The position numbers were made by a program, and so were the translations under genes. The notes beneath the pieces are model-generated. The model did not search any database and was not told where the DNA came from. It saw only the letters and a list, made by a program, of their open reading frames with translations. A stretch of DNA of 64,000 nucleotides from Actinomadura graeca (GTDB lineage: Bacteria > Actinomycetota > Actinomycetes > Streptosporangiales > Streptosporangiaceae), in assembly GCF_019175365.1 (NCBI RefSeq), contig NZ_CP059572.1, positions 7,254,001 through 7,318,000 on the forward strand. The letters are read 5' to 3'. Below, piece by piece: positions 26,241 through 35,506 of this stretch (positions are counted from its first letter, which is position 1; each line of letters opens with the position of its first letter).

Positions 26241-27461
26241 ATGGCCAGACGCCCGGGAACACCGCGGCTGCTGCGTGAGCTCAACGACCGCGCGGCGCTG
26301 GACCTGCTCGTCGAGCAGGGCCCGCTCACCCGCGCGCAGATCGGCGAGCACACCGGGCTGTCGAAGGTCACCGCCTCCCAACTGCTGTCCAGGCTCGAAG
26401 AGCGTGGTCTGGTCGAGGTGGTCGGGGAGCAGGCCGGGGGACGGGGGCCCAACGCCGCCCTGTACGCGGTGGTCCCCGCCTCGGCCTATGTCGCCGGGCT
26501 GGAAGTGGGGCCGGACGGCGTGACCGCCGGGGTCGCCGACATCACCGGCTGCATCATCGCCCAGGTTACCGTCGACCCCAACGGTGCGGACGATCCTGTG
26601 AAAATGGTGCACAACGCCGTCGTCAAGGCGTGCCGGTCGGCGCGGGTGGCGCTGTCGCGGCTCAGCGCGTTCGTCATCGGCACCCCCGGCGTGGTCGACC
26701 CGCGGTCCGGTGACGTGCAGTTCTCCTTCGACCTCCCGGCCTGGCACGAGGGCGTCCTGGAGGCGCTGCGGACCGACCTGCGCCGCCCTGTGACGATCGA
26801 GAACGACGTCAACCTCGCCGCGATCGCCGAGCGGGCCTTCGGCGCCGCGCGCGACGCCGACGACTTCGCGCTCATGTGGTTCGACCGCGGCATCGGCCTG
26901 TCGGTGATGCTCGGCGGGCGGCTGCACCGCGGCCGGTCCGGCGGCGCGGGCGAGATCGGCTACCTGCCCGTCCCGGGGGCGCCGCTGCCGCTCGGAACGG
27001 CCAGACGTGGCCAGGAGGACGAGGGCGTGACCGAATCCACGACGTGGGGGATCCCGACCCTCGCGGGCGGCTACGGGTCGCTCGTCGGCGCGGACGCCGT
27101 CCGGGCACTCGCCCACGCCCACGGCTTCAGCGAGCCGACCGCCGTGGACTGCGTGCGGACCGCGGCGGCGGACGAGGCGCGCGGCGGCACCTTCCTCGAT
27201 GAGCTGGCCAACCGCATCTCCTACGGCGTGACGTCGGTCAACATCGTCCTGGACCCGGGGCTCGTCGTGCTGTCGGGGCATCTCGGCCGCGCCGGGGGCA
27301 TGCCCCTGGCCACCCGCATCGAGCGGGCGGTCGGGCGGATCAGCCCGACCCGCCCGTCCGTCGCGGTGACGGAGGTCGAGGGCAACCCGGTCCTGCGCGG
27401 CGCCCTGCACGCCGCGCTCGAACAGGCACGGGACGAGGTGTTCTCGGCGGAGAAGGGCTGA
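26241..27461 (+). CDS. ROK-family transcriptional regulator
   Basis: The 406-residue protein has an N-terminal winged helix (ALDLLVEQGPLTRAQIGEHT and SKVTASQLLSRLEERGLVEV) and a ROK sugar-kinase-like domain with VIGTPGVVDPRSGD, TIENDVNLAAIAE and GRSGGAGEIGYLPV. The usual ROK zinc motif CxCGxxGCxE after GEIGY is missing: the region reads PGAPLPLGTARRG, so no structural zinc is expected. It is divergent from the das-like operon and is the probable sugar-responsive repressor, taking the place of DasR. Confidence 0.9.
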   Translation: MARRPGTPRLLRELNDRAALDLLVEQGPLTRAQIGEHTGLSKVTASQLLSRLEERGLVEVVGEQAGGRGPNAALYAVVPASAYVAGLEVGPDGVTAGVADITGCIIAQVTVDPNGADDPVKMVHNAVVKACRSARVALSRLSAFVIGTPGVVDPRSGDVQFSFDLPAWHEGVLEALRTDLRRPVTIENDVNLAAIAERAFGAARDADDFALMWFDRGIGLSVMLGGRLHRGRSGGAGEIGYLPVPGAPLPLGTARRGQEDEGVTESTTWGIPTLAGGYGSLVGADAVRALAHAHGFSEPTAVDCVRTAAADEARGGTFLDELANRISYGVTSVNIVLDPGLVVLSGHLGRAGGMPLATRIERAVGRISPTRPSVAVTEVEGNPVLRGALHAALEQARDEVFSAEKG

Positions 27462-27517
27462 GGGCACGGCTCCCCGGCCCGGCTCCCGGCCGGGACGGTC
27501 CGCGGGCGGAGACGGAC

Positions 27518-27547
27518 GAGGGCCCCCGCCTCGCGGCGGGGGCCCTC
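27518..27547. terminator. Bidirectional terminator after the ROK gene
   Basis: A perfect 13-base stem, GAGGGCCCCCGCC (27518-27530) with GGCGGGGGCCCTC (27535-27547), has a TCGC tetraloop and lies between the convergent ROK gene and the 44-residue ORF. Confidence 0.75.
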
Positions 27548-27596
27548 ATTGTGGCGGAAGGAGTGGTGGAATGCGTGGCGGTGTGCGGCGGAAGAG

Positions 27597-27731
27597 CTAC
27601 TTGGCGGACGCCGTGGCCTCCGCGTCGTGGTCATGGCGCCGCGGGTCGTTCAACGCGCGGTCGATGACCGTCTGGCTGATGATCTGGCGCTTGCGGCGCT
27701 GCGCCGCGGCCCATCGTGCCGTAGGTGTCAT
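27597..27731 (-). CDS. 44-residue basic small protein
   Basis: A short ORF from ATG 27731 encodes an Arg/Ala-rich helix (ARWAAAQRRKRQIISQTVID) and a His/Asp-rich tail (DPRRHDHDAEATASAK). There is no signal or membrane segment. It is isolated on the minus strand, divergent from secA2, and ends against the terminator at 27518-27547. I do not recognise a family; the ordered composition and the flanking terminator favour a real gene. Confidence 0.45.
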   Translation of the reverse strand: MTPTARWAAAQRRKRQIISQTVIDRALNDPRRHDHDAEATASAK

Positions 27732-27864
27732 GGTGAAACCCCGTTCCGCGGTGACGCTTTCCCCTGGTCACCGCAACCCCGTAGGACCTCATGCTCTCAA
27801 ACGGCGGCGTCCCGGGGATCCGTCTTGGGGATGAAGTCGAGGTCAGACCTTCTAGGGAGGGCTT

Positions 27865-27987
27865 ATGGCGGGGTTTCCCCCCTGGGCGCCCGGCCGCCCC
27901 GCTGCGATCATGAGGGGAACGCGGCCCCCCACCCGCCCGTTGGGGTCCGTGACCGAGGAACCGAGGGGATGCCATGGCTCTGCGTGA
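27865..27987 (+). CDS. Upstream ORF (40 codons) overlapping the secA2 start
   Basis: The ATG follows a strong AGGGAGGG ribosome site and the reading frame ends in TGA at 27985-27987, 14 bases inside secA2. The peptide begins MAGFPPWAPGRPAAIM and later has RPPTRP, so it is proline-rich with a PPW triplet, a type known to slow ribosomes. It may couple or regulate secA2 translation. Protein function is not implied. Confidence 0.35.
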   Translation: MAGFPPWAPGRPAAIMRGTRPPTRPLGSVTEEPRGCHGSA

Positions 27988-30313
27988 CCGGCTGCGGCGG
28001 CTCGTCCAGAAGCCGGGGAGCGTCGACCTGGCGCCCTTCCAGGCGATCGTGGACGAGGCGGGAGAGCGCGAGGCCCGCGTCCGTGACCTGGACGACGCCG
28101 GGCTGACGGCGGCCGTGTCCGCCCTGCGCGATGGGGAGGACCTGGCGGAGTTCTGCGCGCTCGGCCGCGAGGCCGCCCGGCGGGCGCTGGGGGAGCGGCC
28201 GTTCGACGTCCAGCTCGTCGGCACGCTCGCGCTGCTGTCCGGGCACGTCGCGGAGATGGCCACCGGCGAGGGCAAGACCCTCGCGGGCGCCCTCGCCGCC
28301 GCCGGGCACGCGCTCCGCGGCCGCCGCGTGCACGTGATGTCGGTCAACGACTACCTCGCCCGCCGCGACGCCGGGTGGATGGGCCCGCTCTACGACCTGC
28401 TCGGCGTGTCGGTGGCCTGGGTGGGTCAGGCGTCCACCCCGGAGGAGCGCCGCGAGGCGTACCGCGCCGACGTGACCTACGCGCCGGTCAGCGAGATCGG
28501 CTTCGACCTGCTCCGCGACCGCCTCGTCACCGACCCCGCCGACGTCGTGCTGGCCGAGCCGTCCGTGGCGCTGGTCGACGAGGCCGACTCCGTGCTGGTG
28601 GACGAGGCCATGGTCCCGCTCGTGCTCGCTGGGGCCTCCGGCCTCGACGAGGCCGACCCCCGGTACGCCGACCTGGTGCGGCGGCTCCGGCCCGGTTTGC
28701 ACTACTCCGCCGACGACGAGGCCCGCAACGTCCAGCTCACCCCTGCGGGCGCGCGCGAGGTGGAACGCGTGCTCGGCGTCGACCTGTACGCCGCCGGGCA
28801 CCTCGGGACCCTCACGGCCGTGAACGTGGCGCTGCACGCCGAGGTCCTGCTCCACCGCGACGTGGACTACATCGTCCGGGACGGCGCGGTGAAGCTGATC
28901 AGCGAGTCGCGCGGCCGCGTGGCGCTGCTGCAGCGCTGGCCGGACGGCCTCCAGGCGGCCGTCGAGGCGAAGGAGGCCCTGGCGGCCTCGCCCAGCGGCG
29001 AGATCCTCGACTCGATCACCGTCCAGGAGCTGGTCGGGAGGTACCCGGTCCGCTGCGGGATGACGGGCACGGCGATGGCCGTCGCCGGGCAGCTCACCGA
29101 GTTCTACTCCCTGGAGATCGCGGTCGTCCCGCCCCACCGGCCCTGCGTCCGCGACGATCAGCCTGACCGCCTCTACGCGACCACCGCCGACAAGGAGGTG
29201 GCGATCGTCGAGGCGATCTCCGAGGCGCACGCGACCGGGCGGCCCGTCCTGGTCGGCACGGCCGACGTCGCAGAGTCCGAGCGCCTCGCGCGCCGCCTCG
29301 CCCGCGCGGGCCTGGACCGCGTCGTCCTCAACGCCAAGAACGACGCGGAGGAGGCCGCGATCATCGCCGAGGCCGGCGCGGAGGGCGCGATCACCGTCTC
29401 GACCCAGATGGCCGGGCGCGGCACCGACATCCGCCTGGGCGGCAGCCCGTCCCCGAAGGCCCCGGGCACCGCGCCCGCCGAGGCGGCCGGTTCCGGCCGC
29501 GACGTCGTCGCGGCCGCCGGGGGACTCCTGGTGATCGGGACCGGCCGCTACCACAGCAGCCGCCTGGACGACCAGCTCAGAGGCCGCGCCGGACGCCAGG
29601 GCGACCCCGGCGGCTCGGTCTTCTTCACCAGCCTCCAAGACGATCTCGTGACCCGCTACGCGCCCGATGAGAAGCCGGCGCGCGGCAAGGCGGGCGCCGC
29701 CGAGGACGGACGCGTCGGCGACAAGGGCGCCCACTGGATCGTCGGGCACGCCCAGCGCGTCGCCGAGGGCGTCGACCTGGAGATCCACCGCAACACCTGG
29801 CGCTACAACCACCTGATCGGCCTCCAGCGCCGCGAGGTCCTCGCCGAGCGCGAGGCCGTCCTGAGCGGCGACCGCGCCGACCGGCTGCTCGCCGACGGCG
29901 CCCCCGCCAAGCACGCCGAGCTGACCGGGATCGCCGGCGCGGACGCGGTGGCGGAGGCCGCGCGCCAGATCGTCCTGTTCGAGCTGGACCGCTGCTGGGC
30001 CGAGCACCTGGCGTTCCTCGCCGACCTCCGGGAGGGCATCCACCTGCGCTCGCTCGGCCGCGGCCTCGACCCGCTGATCGAGTTCAACCGGGAGGCCGTC
30101 CCGGCGGGCAAACGCCTCCTCGCCGACGCCGGGGCACGGTCGGTGACCGCCTTCGAATCCCTCACCGCCTCCGAGGACGGCATCGACCTGGACGCCGCCG
30201 GCCTCATACGCCCCTCCGCCACCTGGACTTACCTCGTCCACGACAACCCCTTCGGCTCCCTGGACGAACGCGCCTTCCGCGGCTTGGTGGCCATGTTCAA
30301 ACGCCGGCACTAG
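27974..30313 (+). CDS. secA2: Accessory Sec translocase ATPase SecA2
   Basis: The 779-residue SecA-family motor is shorter than housekeeping SecA. Visible motifs are Walker A MATGEGKTLAG near residue 95, HVMSVNDYLARRD, the DEAD-type VDEADSVLVDEA near 205, MTGTA near 363 and STQMAGRGTDIRLGG near 480. The C-terminal zinc/SecB-binding tail is absent, as in SecA2 proteins of actinobacteria, which export a limited set of substrates. An Ala/Gly-rich insert (PGTAPAEAAGSGRD) follows motif V. The start overlaps a short upstream ORF. The copy-2 repeat follows its stop, but in the orientation of the convergent gene lhr. Confidence 0.9.
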   Translation: MALRDRLRRLVQKPGSVDLAPFQAIVDEAGEREARVRDLDDAGLTAAVSALRDGEDLAEFCALGREAARRALGERPFDVQLVGTLALLSGHVAEMATGEGKTLAGALAAAGHALRGRRVHVMSVNDYLARRDAGWMGPLYDLLGVSVAWVGQASTPEERREAYRADVTYAPVSEIGFDLLRDRLVTDPADVVLAEPSVALVDEADSVLVDEAMVPLVLAGASGLDEADPRYADLVRRLRPGLHYSADDEARNVQLTPAGAREVERVLGVDLYAAGHLGTLTAVNVALHAEVLLHRDVDYIVRDGAVKLISESRGRVALLQRWPDGLQAAVEAKEALAASPSGEILDSITVQELVGRYPVRCGMTGTAMAVAGQLTEFYSLEIAVVPPHRPCVRDDQPDRLYATTADKEVAIVEAISEAHATGRPVLVGTADVAESERLARRLARAGLDRVVLNAKNDAEEAAIIAEAGAEGAITVSTQMAGRGTDIRLGGSPSPKAPGTAPAEAAGSGRDVVAAAGGLLVIGTGRYHSSRLDDQLRGRAGRQGDPGGSVFFTSLQDDLVTRYAPDEKPARGKAGAAEDGRVGDKGAHWIVGHAQRVAEGVDLEIHRNTWRYNHLIGLQRREVLAEREAVLSGDRADRLLADGAPAKHAELTGIAGADAVAEAARQIVLFELDRCWAEHLAFLADLREGIHLRSLGRGLDPLIEFNREAVPAGKRLLADAGARSVTAFESLTASEDGIDLDAAGLIRPSATWTYLVHDNPFGSLDERAFRGLVAMFKRRH

Positions 30314-30320
30314 GGAGGCA

Positions 30321-30473
30321 AGCACCAACCGTGACGTGAGCGCGCTACCAGCCCGCGTGAGGCGATGCCCGAGGCGAGCCCCACGCGGGATGATCGCGAA
30401 GCGATGTCGCGCTCACACAAGCACGGTCAAGGGGACGAGCCGCCAGGCGAGCCCCCTTGGGCCGGGGTTGCAG
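30321..30473 (-). repeat. Structured dispersed repeat, copy 2 (3' of lhr)
   Basis: Read on the minus strand, this matches 18897-19045 closely. Both copies share GCAACCCCGGCCCAAGG, GACCGTGCTTGTG, GCGACATCGCTTCGCGATCA and CTGGTAGCGCGCTC. The stems here are CAAGGGG/CCCCTTG, GTGAGCGCG (30336-30344) with CGCGCTCAC (30408-30416), ATCGC-GAA-GCGAT (30393-30405), and CCCGCGTG (30352-30359) with CACGCGGG (30382-30389). The element begins three bases after the lhr stop codon. Confidence 0.85.
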
Positions 30474-33400
30474 TCAACGCAGCCTGAGGCCGCGAGGAGT
30501 GGGGTGGAATCCGGCGGACTCCAGGGCTGCGGCCAGCGGGGAGTCGCCGATCGACTCGCCGTCGGCGCGTTCGACGGTCAGCTTGCCGAGGGCGCCCTCG
30601 CGGACGGCCAAGGCCAGCGCATCGACGGCGGGCTGCAGGACACCGGAGTCGTCGTCCCAGGTCAGAAGCGTGCGGCCGCCGCGTTCGACGTAGAGGACGA
30701 GGCGGCCCTCCACCAGGACGACGAGCGCGCCCGCCTTGCGCCCGGGTTTGTGGCCGCTGGCGACCTCGTCCTCCCGCGCAGGCCAGGGCAGGGCCGCGCC
30801 GTACGGGTTGGCGGGGTCGGCGGCCGCGAGGACGAGGGCCCGGACAGGGGCCTTGACCTGCGTCTCCCACAGGGCGGCGAGGTCATCGGGGGAAGCGGCG
30901 GACGGGCGGAGCGCCCGGAGCCGGTCCACGGCCCCAGGGAGCGCGAACTGGGCCGCCCCCAGCCCTTCGACGAAGTAGCCGCGCCTGCACCGGCCGCTCT
31001 CCTCGAACGCGCGCAGGACGGGGTAGACGGCGGAGAACCCGCCGGGTATCCGCTCGGCGGCCACGGCGCCGCGGATGACGATGCCGTACCTCTCCAGCAG
31101 CGCCTCCGCCAGCGCGTGGGTGCGCAAGGTCGTCTCCTCCTCACGCCCGGGGAGCGGCCACCAGCGCCCGGCGACGGTGGGCGGCCCTGTCCTGGACGGC
31201 AGGACAGGGCGTCCCCGGCGGGTCGTCCGGGAGCGGTGCGTCGGACGGCCCGAACCGAGCGCGGCGCGCAGCGGCGCGAGGGTGTCGTTGGTGAGGTGAC
31301 CGGCCCACACGAGGTCCCACAGGGCGGTGACGAGGTCGGCGTCGGCGGTGGTGGTCCGCTGGTTGACCCGGTCGGACAGCGTGCGGAAGAACAGGGCGCC
31401 GCCGTCTCCCAGCGCGTCGAGGACGGCCTGATGCGCCGGCGTGAGAGTGATCTCCACGGGTTCCGGCATGAGGAGCGGCGCGGTGTCGGCCAGGTACAGC
31501 GCCACCCACCCGTCGCCGCCGGGGAGGGCGCCCTGGCCCGCCCACACGACCTCGCCCGCGGAGGTCAGCTCGTCCAGCATGGCGGGGGTGTAGCCGGGCA
31601 CGCGGGACGGCAGGATCAGCGACTCCAGCGCGGACGCGGGCACCGCCGCGCCCTGGAGCTGCTCGATCGCCTGGACGAGCGCGTCGATCCCGCGCAGCCG
31701 CGACCCGCCCGAGACGCCGTGCCAGGCGGGGAGGAAGCGGCCGAGGGACTCCGGCGGGGACGGCTCGACCTCGGCGCGCAGCCGGGCCAGCGACCGGCGC
31801 CGCAGCGTCCGCAGCACGCCGGTGTCGCACCATTCGCTGGTCAGCGGGCCCGACACGGACTCGACCGGCAGGAACTCGCCTTCGACGACCCGTCCCTGAC
31901 CGGCGAGGCGCCGCAGTGTCTCGACGACGACGGCGGTGCCGAGCCCGAACGTCGCGGCCGGGTCGCCCGGGCGGAACGGGCCGTGCGTGCGCGCGTAGCG
32001 GGAGATCAGGTCGCCGAGCGGGTCGTCCACCGGTTCGAGGAACGCCTCGGGGATCCCGACGGGCAGCGGCGCGCCAAGGGCGTCCCGGAGGCGTCCCGCG
32101 TCCTCGATGGCGGCCCAGCGCTCCGCACCGCCCAGGCGGACGCGTATCGCCCGCCGGGCCCCTTCCAGCTCCACCAGCCACCGTCCCGCGAGGGATGGGC
32201 CCTCGCCGGGGCCTGGCACCGTGCGCTCGGCGACCTCGGCCGTGGTGAGGGGGCCGAGGGCGCGCAGGAGGTCGGCGACGCCTTCGACGTCGCGGGCGCG
32301 CCGGTCGGCGGCGAGGCGCTGGAGCTCGCGCTCGGTGTCGGCGACGGCCTCCGGGTCGAGCAGCTCGCGCAGGTCGGCCTGGCCCAGCAGCTCGGCCAGC
32401 AGCGCCGAATCGAGCGCGAGCGCCTGGGCGCGGCGCTCGGCGAGGGGGGAGTCGCCCTCGTACATGAACGCGCCGACGTAGTTGAACAGGAGGGAACGGG
32501 CGTAGGGGGACGGCTCGGGCGTCTCCACCTCCACCATCCGGACCTTGCGCCCGGACATGTCGCGCATCAGCCGCACCAGGCCGGGCACGTCGAAGACGTC
32601 CTGGAGGCACTCGCGCATCGTCTCCAGGACGATCGGGAACGACGGGTACTTGCTCGCGACCGCCAGGAGCTGCGCGGCGCGCTGGCGCTGCTGCCAGAGC
32701 GGCATGCGCCTGTCGGGGCGGCGCCGGGGCAGCAGCAGGGACCGTGCAGCGCACTCGCGGAACCGGGCCGCGAACAGCGCCGACCCTCCCAGCTCGTCCA
32801 CCACGACGCGCTCGATGTCGTCGGCGTCGAACACCGCCGTGTCGAGGCCCGGCGGCTCGTCGGAGTCGGGGACGCGGATGACGATGCCGTCGTCGGCGTG
32901 CATGGCCTGCGCGTCGCCGTACCGCTCGCGCAGGCGGCCGGCTATGGCCAGCGCCCAGGGGGCGTGCACGCGCGCGCCCAGCGGCGAGTGGACGACCATG
33001 CGCCAGTCGCCGAGCTCGTCGCGGAACCGCTCGACGACCAGGGTCCGGTCGTCGGGGACGTGCCCGGTGGCCTCGCGCTGCTCGCCGACGTAGGAGACGA
33101 GGTTCCCGGCGGCCCACGCGTCCAGCCCCGCGGCGGACACGCGCTCGCGCGCGGCGTCGGCGGGGAGCCCGGCCAGCTCGCGGGTGAACTCGCCGAGCGC
33201 GCGCCCGAGCTCGGCCGGGCGGCCGAGCGCGTCGCCGTGCCAGAACGGCAGCTTGCCGGGCTGGCCCGGGGCCGGTGAGACCAGCACCCGGTCGGGGGTG
33301 ATGTCCTCGATCCGCCACGAGCTGGCACCGAGCACGAAGACGTCGCCGACGCGCGACTCGTACACCATCTCCTCGTCCAGCTCGCCCACCCGCGAGGACT

Positions 33401-35063
33401 TCTCGCCGACGAGGAACACGCCGAACAGCCCCCGGTCGGGGATGGTGCCGCCGCTGGTCACCGCCAGCCGCTGGGCGCCGGGACGGTCGCGCAGGACGCC
33501 CGTGACGCGGTCCCAGACCAGGCGGGGCCGCAGCTCGCCGAACTCGTCGCTGGGATACCGCCCGGCGAGCATGTCCAGCGTCGCCTCCAGCGCCGAGCGG
33601 GGGAGCGTCGCGTACGGGGCGGCGCGCTTGCAGAGCGTCTCCAGGTCGTCGACGGTCCACTCGTCCATGGAGACCATCGCGACGATCTGCTGCGCCAGGA
33701 CGTCCAGTGGGTTGCGCGGGTAGTGGAGCTCCTCGATCCCGCCGCTGCGCATCCGCTCCGACACCACCGCCGTCTGCACGAGGTCGCCCCGGTACTTGGG
33801 GAAGATGACGCCCTTCGACACCGCCCCCACCTGGTGGCCCGCGCGTCCGACACGCTGGAGGCCGCTCGCCACCGAGGGCGGCGACTCCACCTGGACGACC
33901 AGATCGACGGCGCCCATGTCGATCCCCAGTTCGAGGCTGGACGTCGCCACGACGGCCGGGAGCCGGCCCTCTTTCAGGGCGTTCTCGATGCCGGCGCGTT
34001 CCTCCTTGGAGACTGATCCGTGGTGTGCGCGGGCTATTTCCAGAGGCGCCCCTCTTCCGGCGCCGGCCTGGGCCATGGTCGCCGCGGGGGAGTGGTCTTC
34101 GGGCAGCGGCTCCCCGGTCGCACGTTCGTAGGCGAGCTCGTTGAGCCGCCCGCAGAGGCGCTCGGCGAGGCGCCGGGAATTGGCGAACACCAGCGTCGAG
34201 CGGTGCGACTCGATCAGGTCCAGCAGGCGATGCTCGACGTGCGGCCAGATACTGCGCTGGCGGGGATCGGCGTCGCCCGCGTCGTCCACGAACTGGCCGA
34301 TCTCGCCCATGTCCTCCACGGGGACGACGATGTCGAGGTCGAAGACCTTGTCCGAAGGGGGCTGGACGACGGACGCGGGGCGCGTCCCGCCGAGGAACGC
34401 CGCGACCTCGCCGGTGGGACGGACGGTCGCCGACAGCCCGATCCGCTGGGCGGGACGTTCGAGGAGCGCGTCGAGCCGTTCGAGCGACAGCGCCAGATGG
34501 GCCCCGCGCTTGGTGCCGGCCACGGCGTGCACCTCGTCGACGATCACGGTCTCCACCCCGCGCAGCGACTCGCGCGCCCGCGAGGTGAGGATCAGGAACA
34601 GCGACTCCGGCGTGGTGATGAGGATGTCGGGCGGCCGGACGGCCAGCCTGCGGCGCTCGTCGGCCGGGGTGTCGCCCGACCGCATCCCGACCCGCACATC
34701 GGGCTCGGGGAGGCCGAGGCGCCGCGCCGCCTGCCGGATGCCCGCCAGCGGGGCGCGCAGGTTGCGCTCGACGTCCACGGCGAGGGCCTTGAGCGGGGAG
34801 ACGTACAGGACGCGGCACCGCTTGAGGGGCTCCGGAGCGGCCTCCCCGGCGGCCTCGCCCGCCGCCAGGCGGTCGAGCGACCACAGGAACGCGGCGAGGG
34901 TCTTGCCGGACCCGGTCGGCGCGACGACGAGGGTGTCGTCGCCCGCGGCGATCGACTCCCACGCCCCCTCCTGCGCGGGAGTGGGCGCGGCGAACGCCCC
35001 GGTGAACCACGCGCGGGTCGCCGGGGAGAAGCGTTCGAGGACGTCACCCCTCATGAGGACCAT
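30474..35063 (-). CDS. lhr: Lhr-type large ATP-dependent helicase
   Basis: The 1529-residue superfamily-2 helicase has the Lhr layout: Walker A VVAPTGSGKTLAAFLW near residue 50, VIVDEVHAVAGTKRGAHL near 170, ATSSLELGIDMGAVDLV and QRVGRAGHQ near 380-410, then a winged helix, a beta-barrel and a long C-terminal Lhr-CTD region. Actinobacterial Lhr is a 3'-5' DNA helicase of about this length, induced by DNA damage and acting in interstrand-crosslink repair. The start may be the second ATG at 35054 (MRGDVLERF). It is divergent from DUF3046 and the recA region. Confidence 0.93.
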   Translation of the reverse strand: MVLMRGDVLERFSPATRAWFTGAFAAPTPAQEGAWESIAAGDDTLVVAPTGSGKTLAAFLWSLDRLAAGEAAGEAAPEPLKRCRVLYVSPLKALAVDVERNLRAPLAGIRQAARRLGLPEPDVRVGMRSGDTPADERRRLAVRPPDILITTPESLFLILTSRARESLRGVETVIVDEVHAVAGTKRGAHLALSLERLDALLERPAQRIGLSATVRPTGEVAAFLGGTRPASVVQPPSDKVFDLDIVVPVEDMGEIGQFVDDAGDADPRQRSIWPHVEHRLLDLIESHRSTLVFANSRRLAERLCGRLNELAYERATGEPLPEDHSPAATMAQAGAGRGAPLEIARAHHGSVSKEERAGIENALKEGRLPAVVATSSLELGIDMGAVDLVVQVESPPSVASGLQRVGRAGHQVGAVSKGVIFPKYRGDLVQTAVVSERMRSGGIEELHYPRNPLDVLAQQIVAMVSMDEWTVDDLETLCKRAAPYATLPRSALEATLDMLAGRYPSDEFGELRPRLVWDRVTGVLRDRPGAQRLAVTSGGTIPDRGLFGVFLVGEKSSRVGELDEEMVYESRVGDVFVLGASSWRIEDITPDRVLVSPAPGQPGKLPFWHGDALGRPAELGRALGEFTRELAGLPADAARERVSAAGLDAWAAGNLVSYVGEQREATGHVPDDRTLVVERFRDELGDWRMVVHSPLGARVHAPWALAIAGRLRERYGDAQAMHADDGIVIRVPDSDEPPGLDTAVFDADDIERVVVDELGGSALFAARFRECAARSLLLPRRRPDRRMPLWQQRQRAAQLLAVASKYPSFPIVLETMRECLQDVFDVPGLVRLMRDMSGRKVRMVEVETPEPSPYARSLLFNYVGAFMYEGDSPLAERRAQALALDSALLAELLGQADLRELLDPEAVADTERELQRLAADRRARDVEGVADLLRALGPLTTAEVAERTVPGPGEGPSLAGRWLVELEGARRAIRVRLGGAERWAAIEDAGRLRDALGAPLPVGIPEAFLEPVDDPLGDLISRYARTHGPFRPGDPAATFGLGTAVVVETLRRLAGQGRVVEGEFLPVESVSGPLTSEWCDTGVLRTLRRRSLARLRAEVEPSPPESLGRFLPAWHGVSGGSRLRGIDALVQAIEQLQGAAVPASALESLILPSRVPGYTPAMLDELTSAGEVVWAGQGALPGGDGWVALYLADTAPLLMPEPVEITLTPAHQAVLDALGDGGALFFRTLSDRVNQRTTTADADLVTALWDLVWAGHLTNDTLAPLRAALGSGRPTHRSRTTRRGRPVLPSRTGPPTVAGRWWPLPGREEETTLRTHALAEALLERYGIVIRGAVAAERIPGGFSAVYPVLRAFEESGRCRRGYFVEGLGAAQFALPGAVDRLRALRPSAASPDDLAALWETQVKAPVRALVLAAADPANPYGAALPWPAREDEVASGHKPGRKAGALVVLVEGRLVLYVERGGRTLLTWDDDSGVLQPAVDALALAVREGALGKLTVERADGESIGDSPLAAALESAGFHPTPRGLRLR

Positions 35064-35235
35064 CCTGCCTCGCGGGTCCGACAGAACGCGCCGACGTGGC
35101 CCGCATCACGCGTAAGCAAGCACTTATAGCCAGCCATCTGCCCGGACGGGCGCCGGGAGCCCCGGGTGAGGCCGCAGCGGCCTTGGACGAGGTCACGGCG
35201 TCCTTGGCGGGCCGGCCGTCGGATAGCGTGGACGG

Positions 35236-35430
35236 GTGCGGCTCACAGTGTTCTGGGATCGGATGAACCAGCAGTTCGGAGAGGGCTACGCGGCGAGCGT
35301 GGCCAAGGACTACGTCATGGCCGAGCTGGACGGCCGCACCATCGAGCAGGCCCTCGCGGACGGCGAGCCCGCCAAGCGGATCTGGCAGGCCGTCGTGGCG
35401 ACCTTCGACGTCCCCTCCCAGCTCCGGTAG
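35236..35430 (+). CDS. DUF3046 protein
   Basis: The 64-residue protein matches DUF3046 end to end: MRLTVFWDRMNQQFGEGYA, ASVAKDYVMAELDGRTIEQA and WQAVVATFDVPSQLR. The family lies upstream of recA in most actinobacteria; its function is unknown. It starts at GTG 35236. Here about 3.5 kb of minus-strand genes separate it from recA. Confidence 0.88.
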   Translation: MRLTVFWDRMNQQFGEGYAASVAKDYVMAELDGRTIEQALADGEPAKRIWQAVVATFDVPSQLR

Positions 35431-35506
35431 TTCAGGGCTTAGGCAGCCCAGGGCCCCGGTAGCCCAGGGCTCCGGCGCTCGGGAAAGGCCCGCGCACGGG
35501 CCCGGA

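Noticed and set aside
30336..33278. A 980-codon open frame antisense to lhr
   Set aside because: Same reason: low-complexity shadow of the lhr coding strand, no family motif and no ribosome site. Its first part is also the non-coding repeat copy 2.
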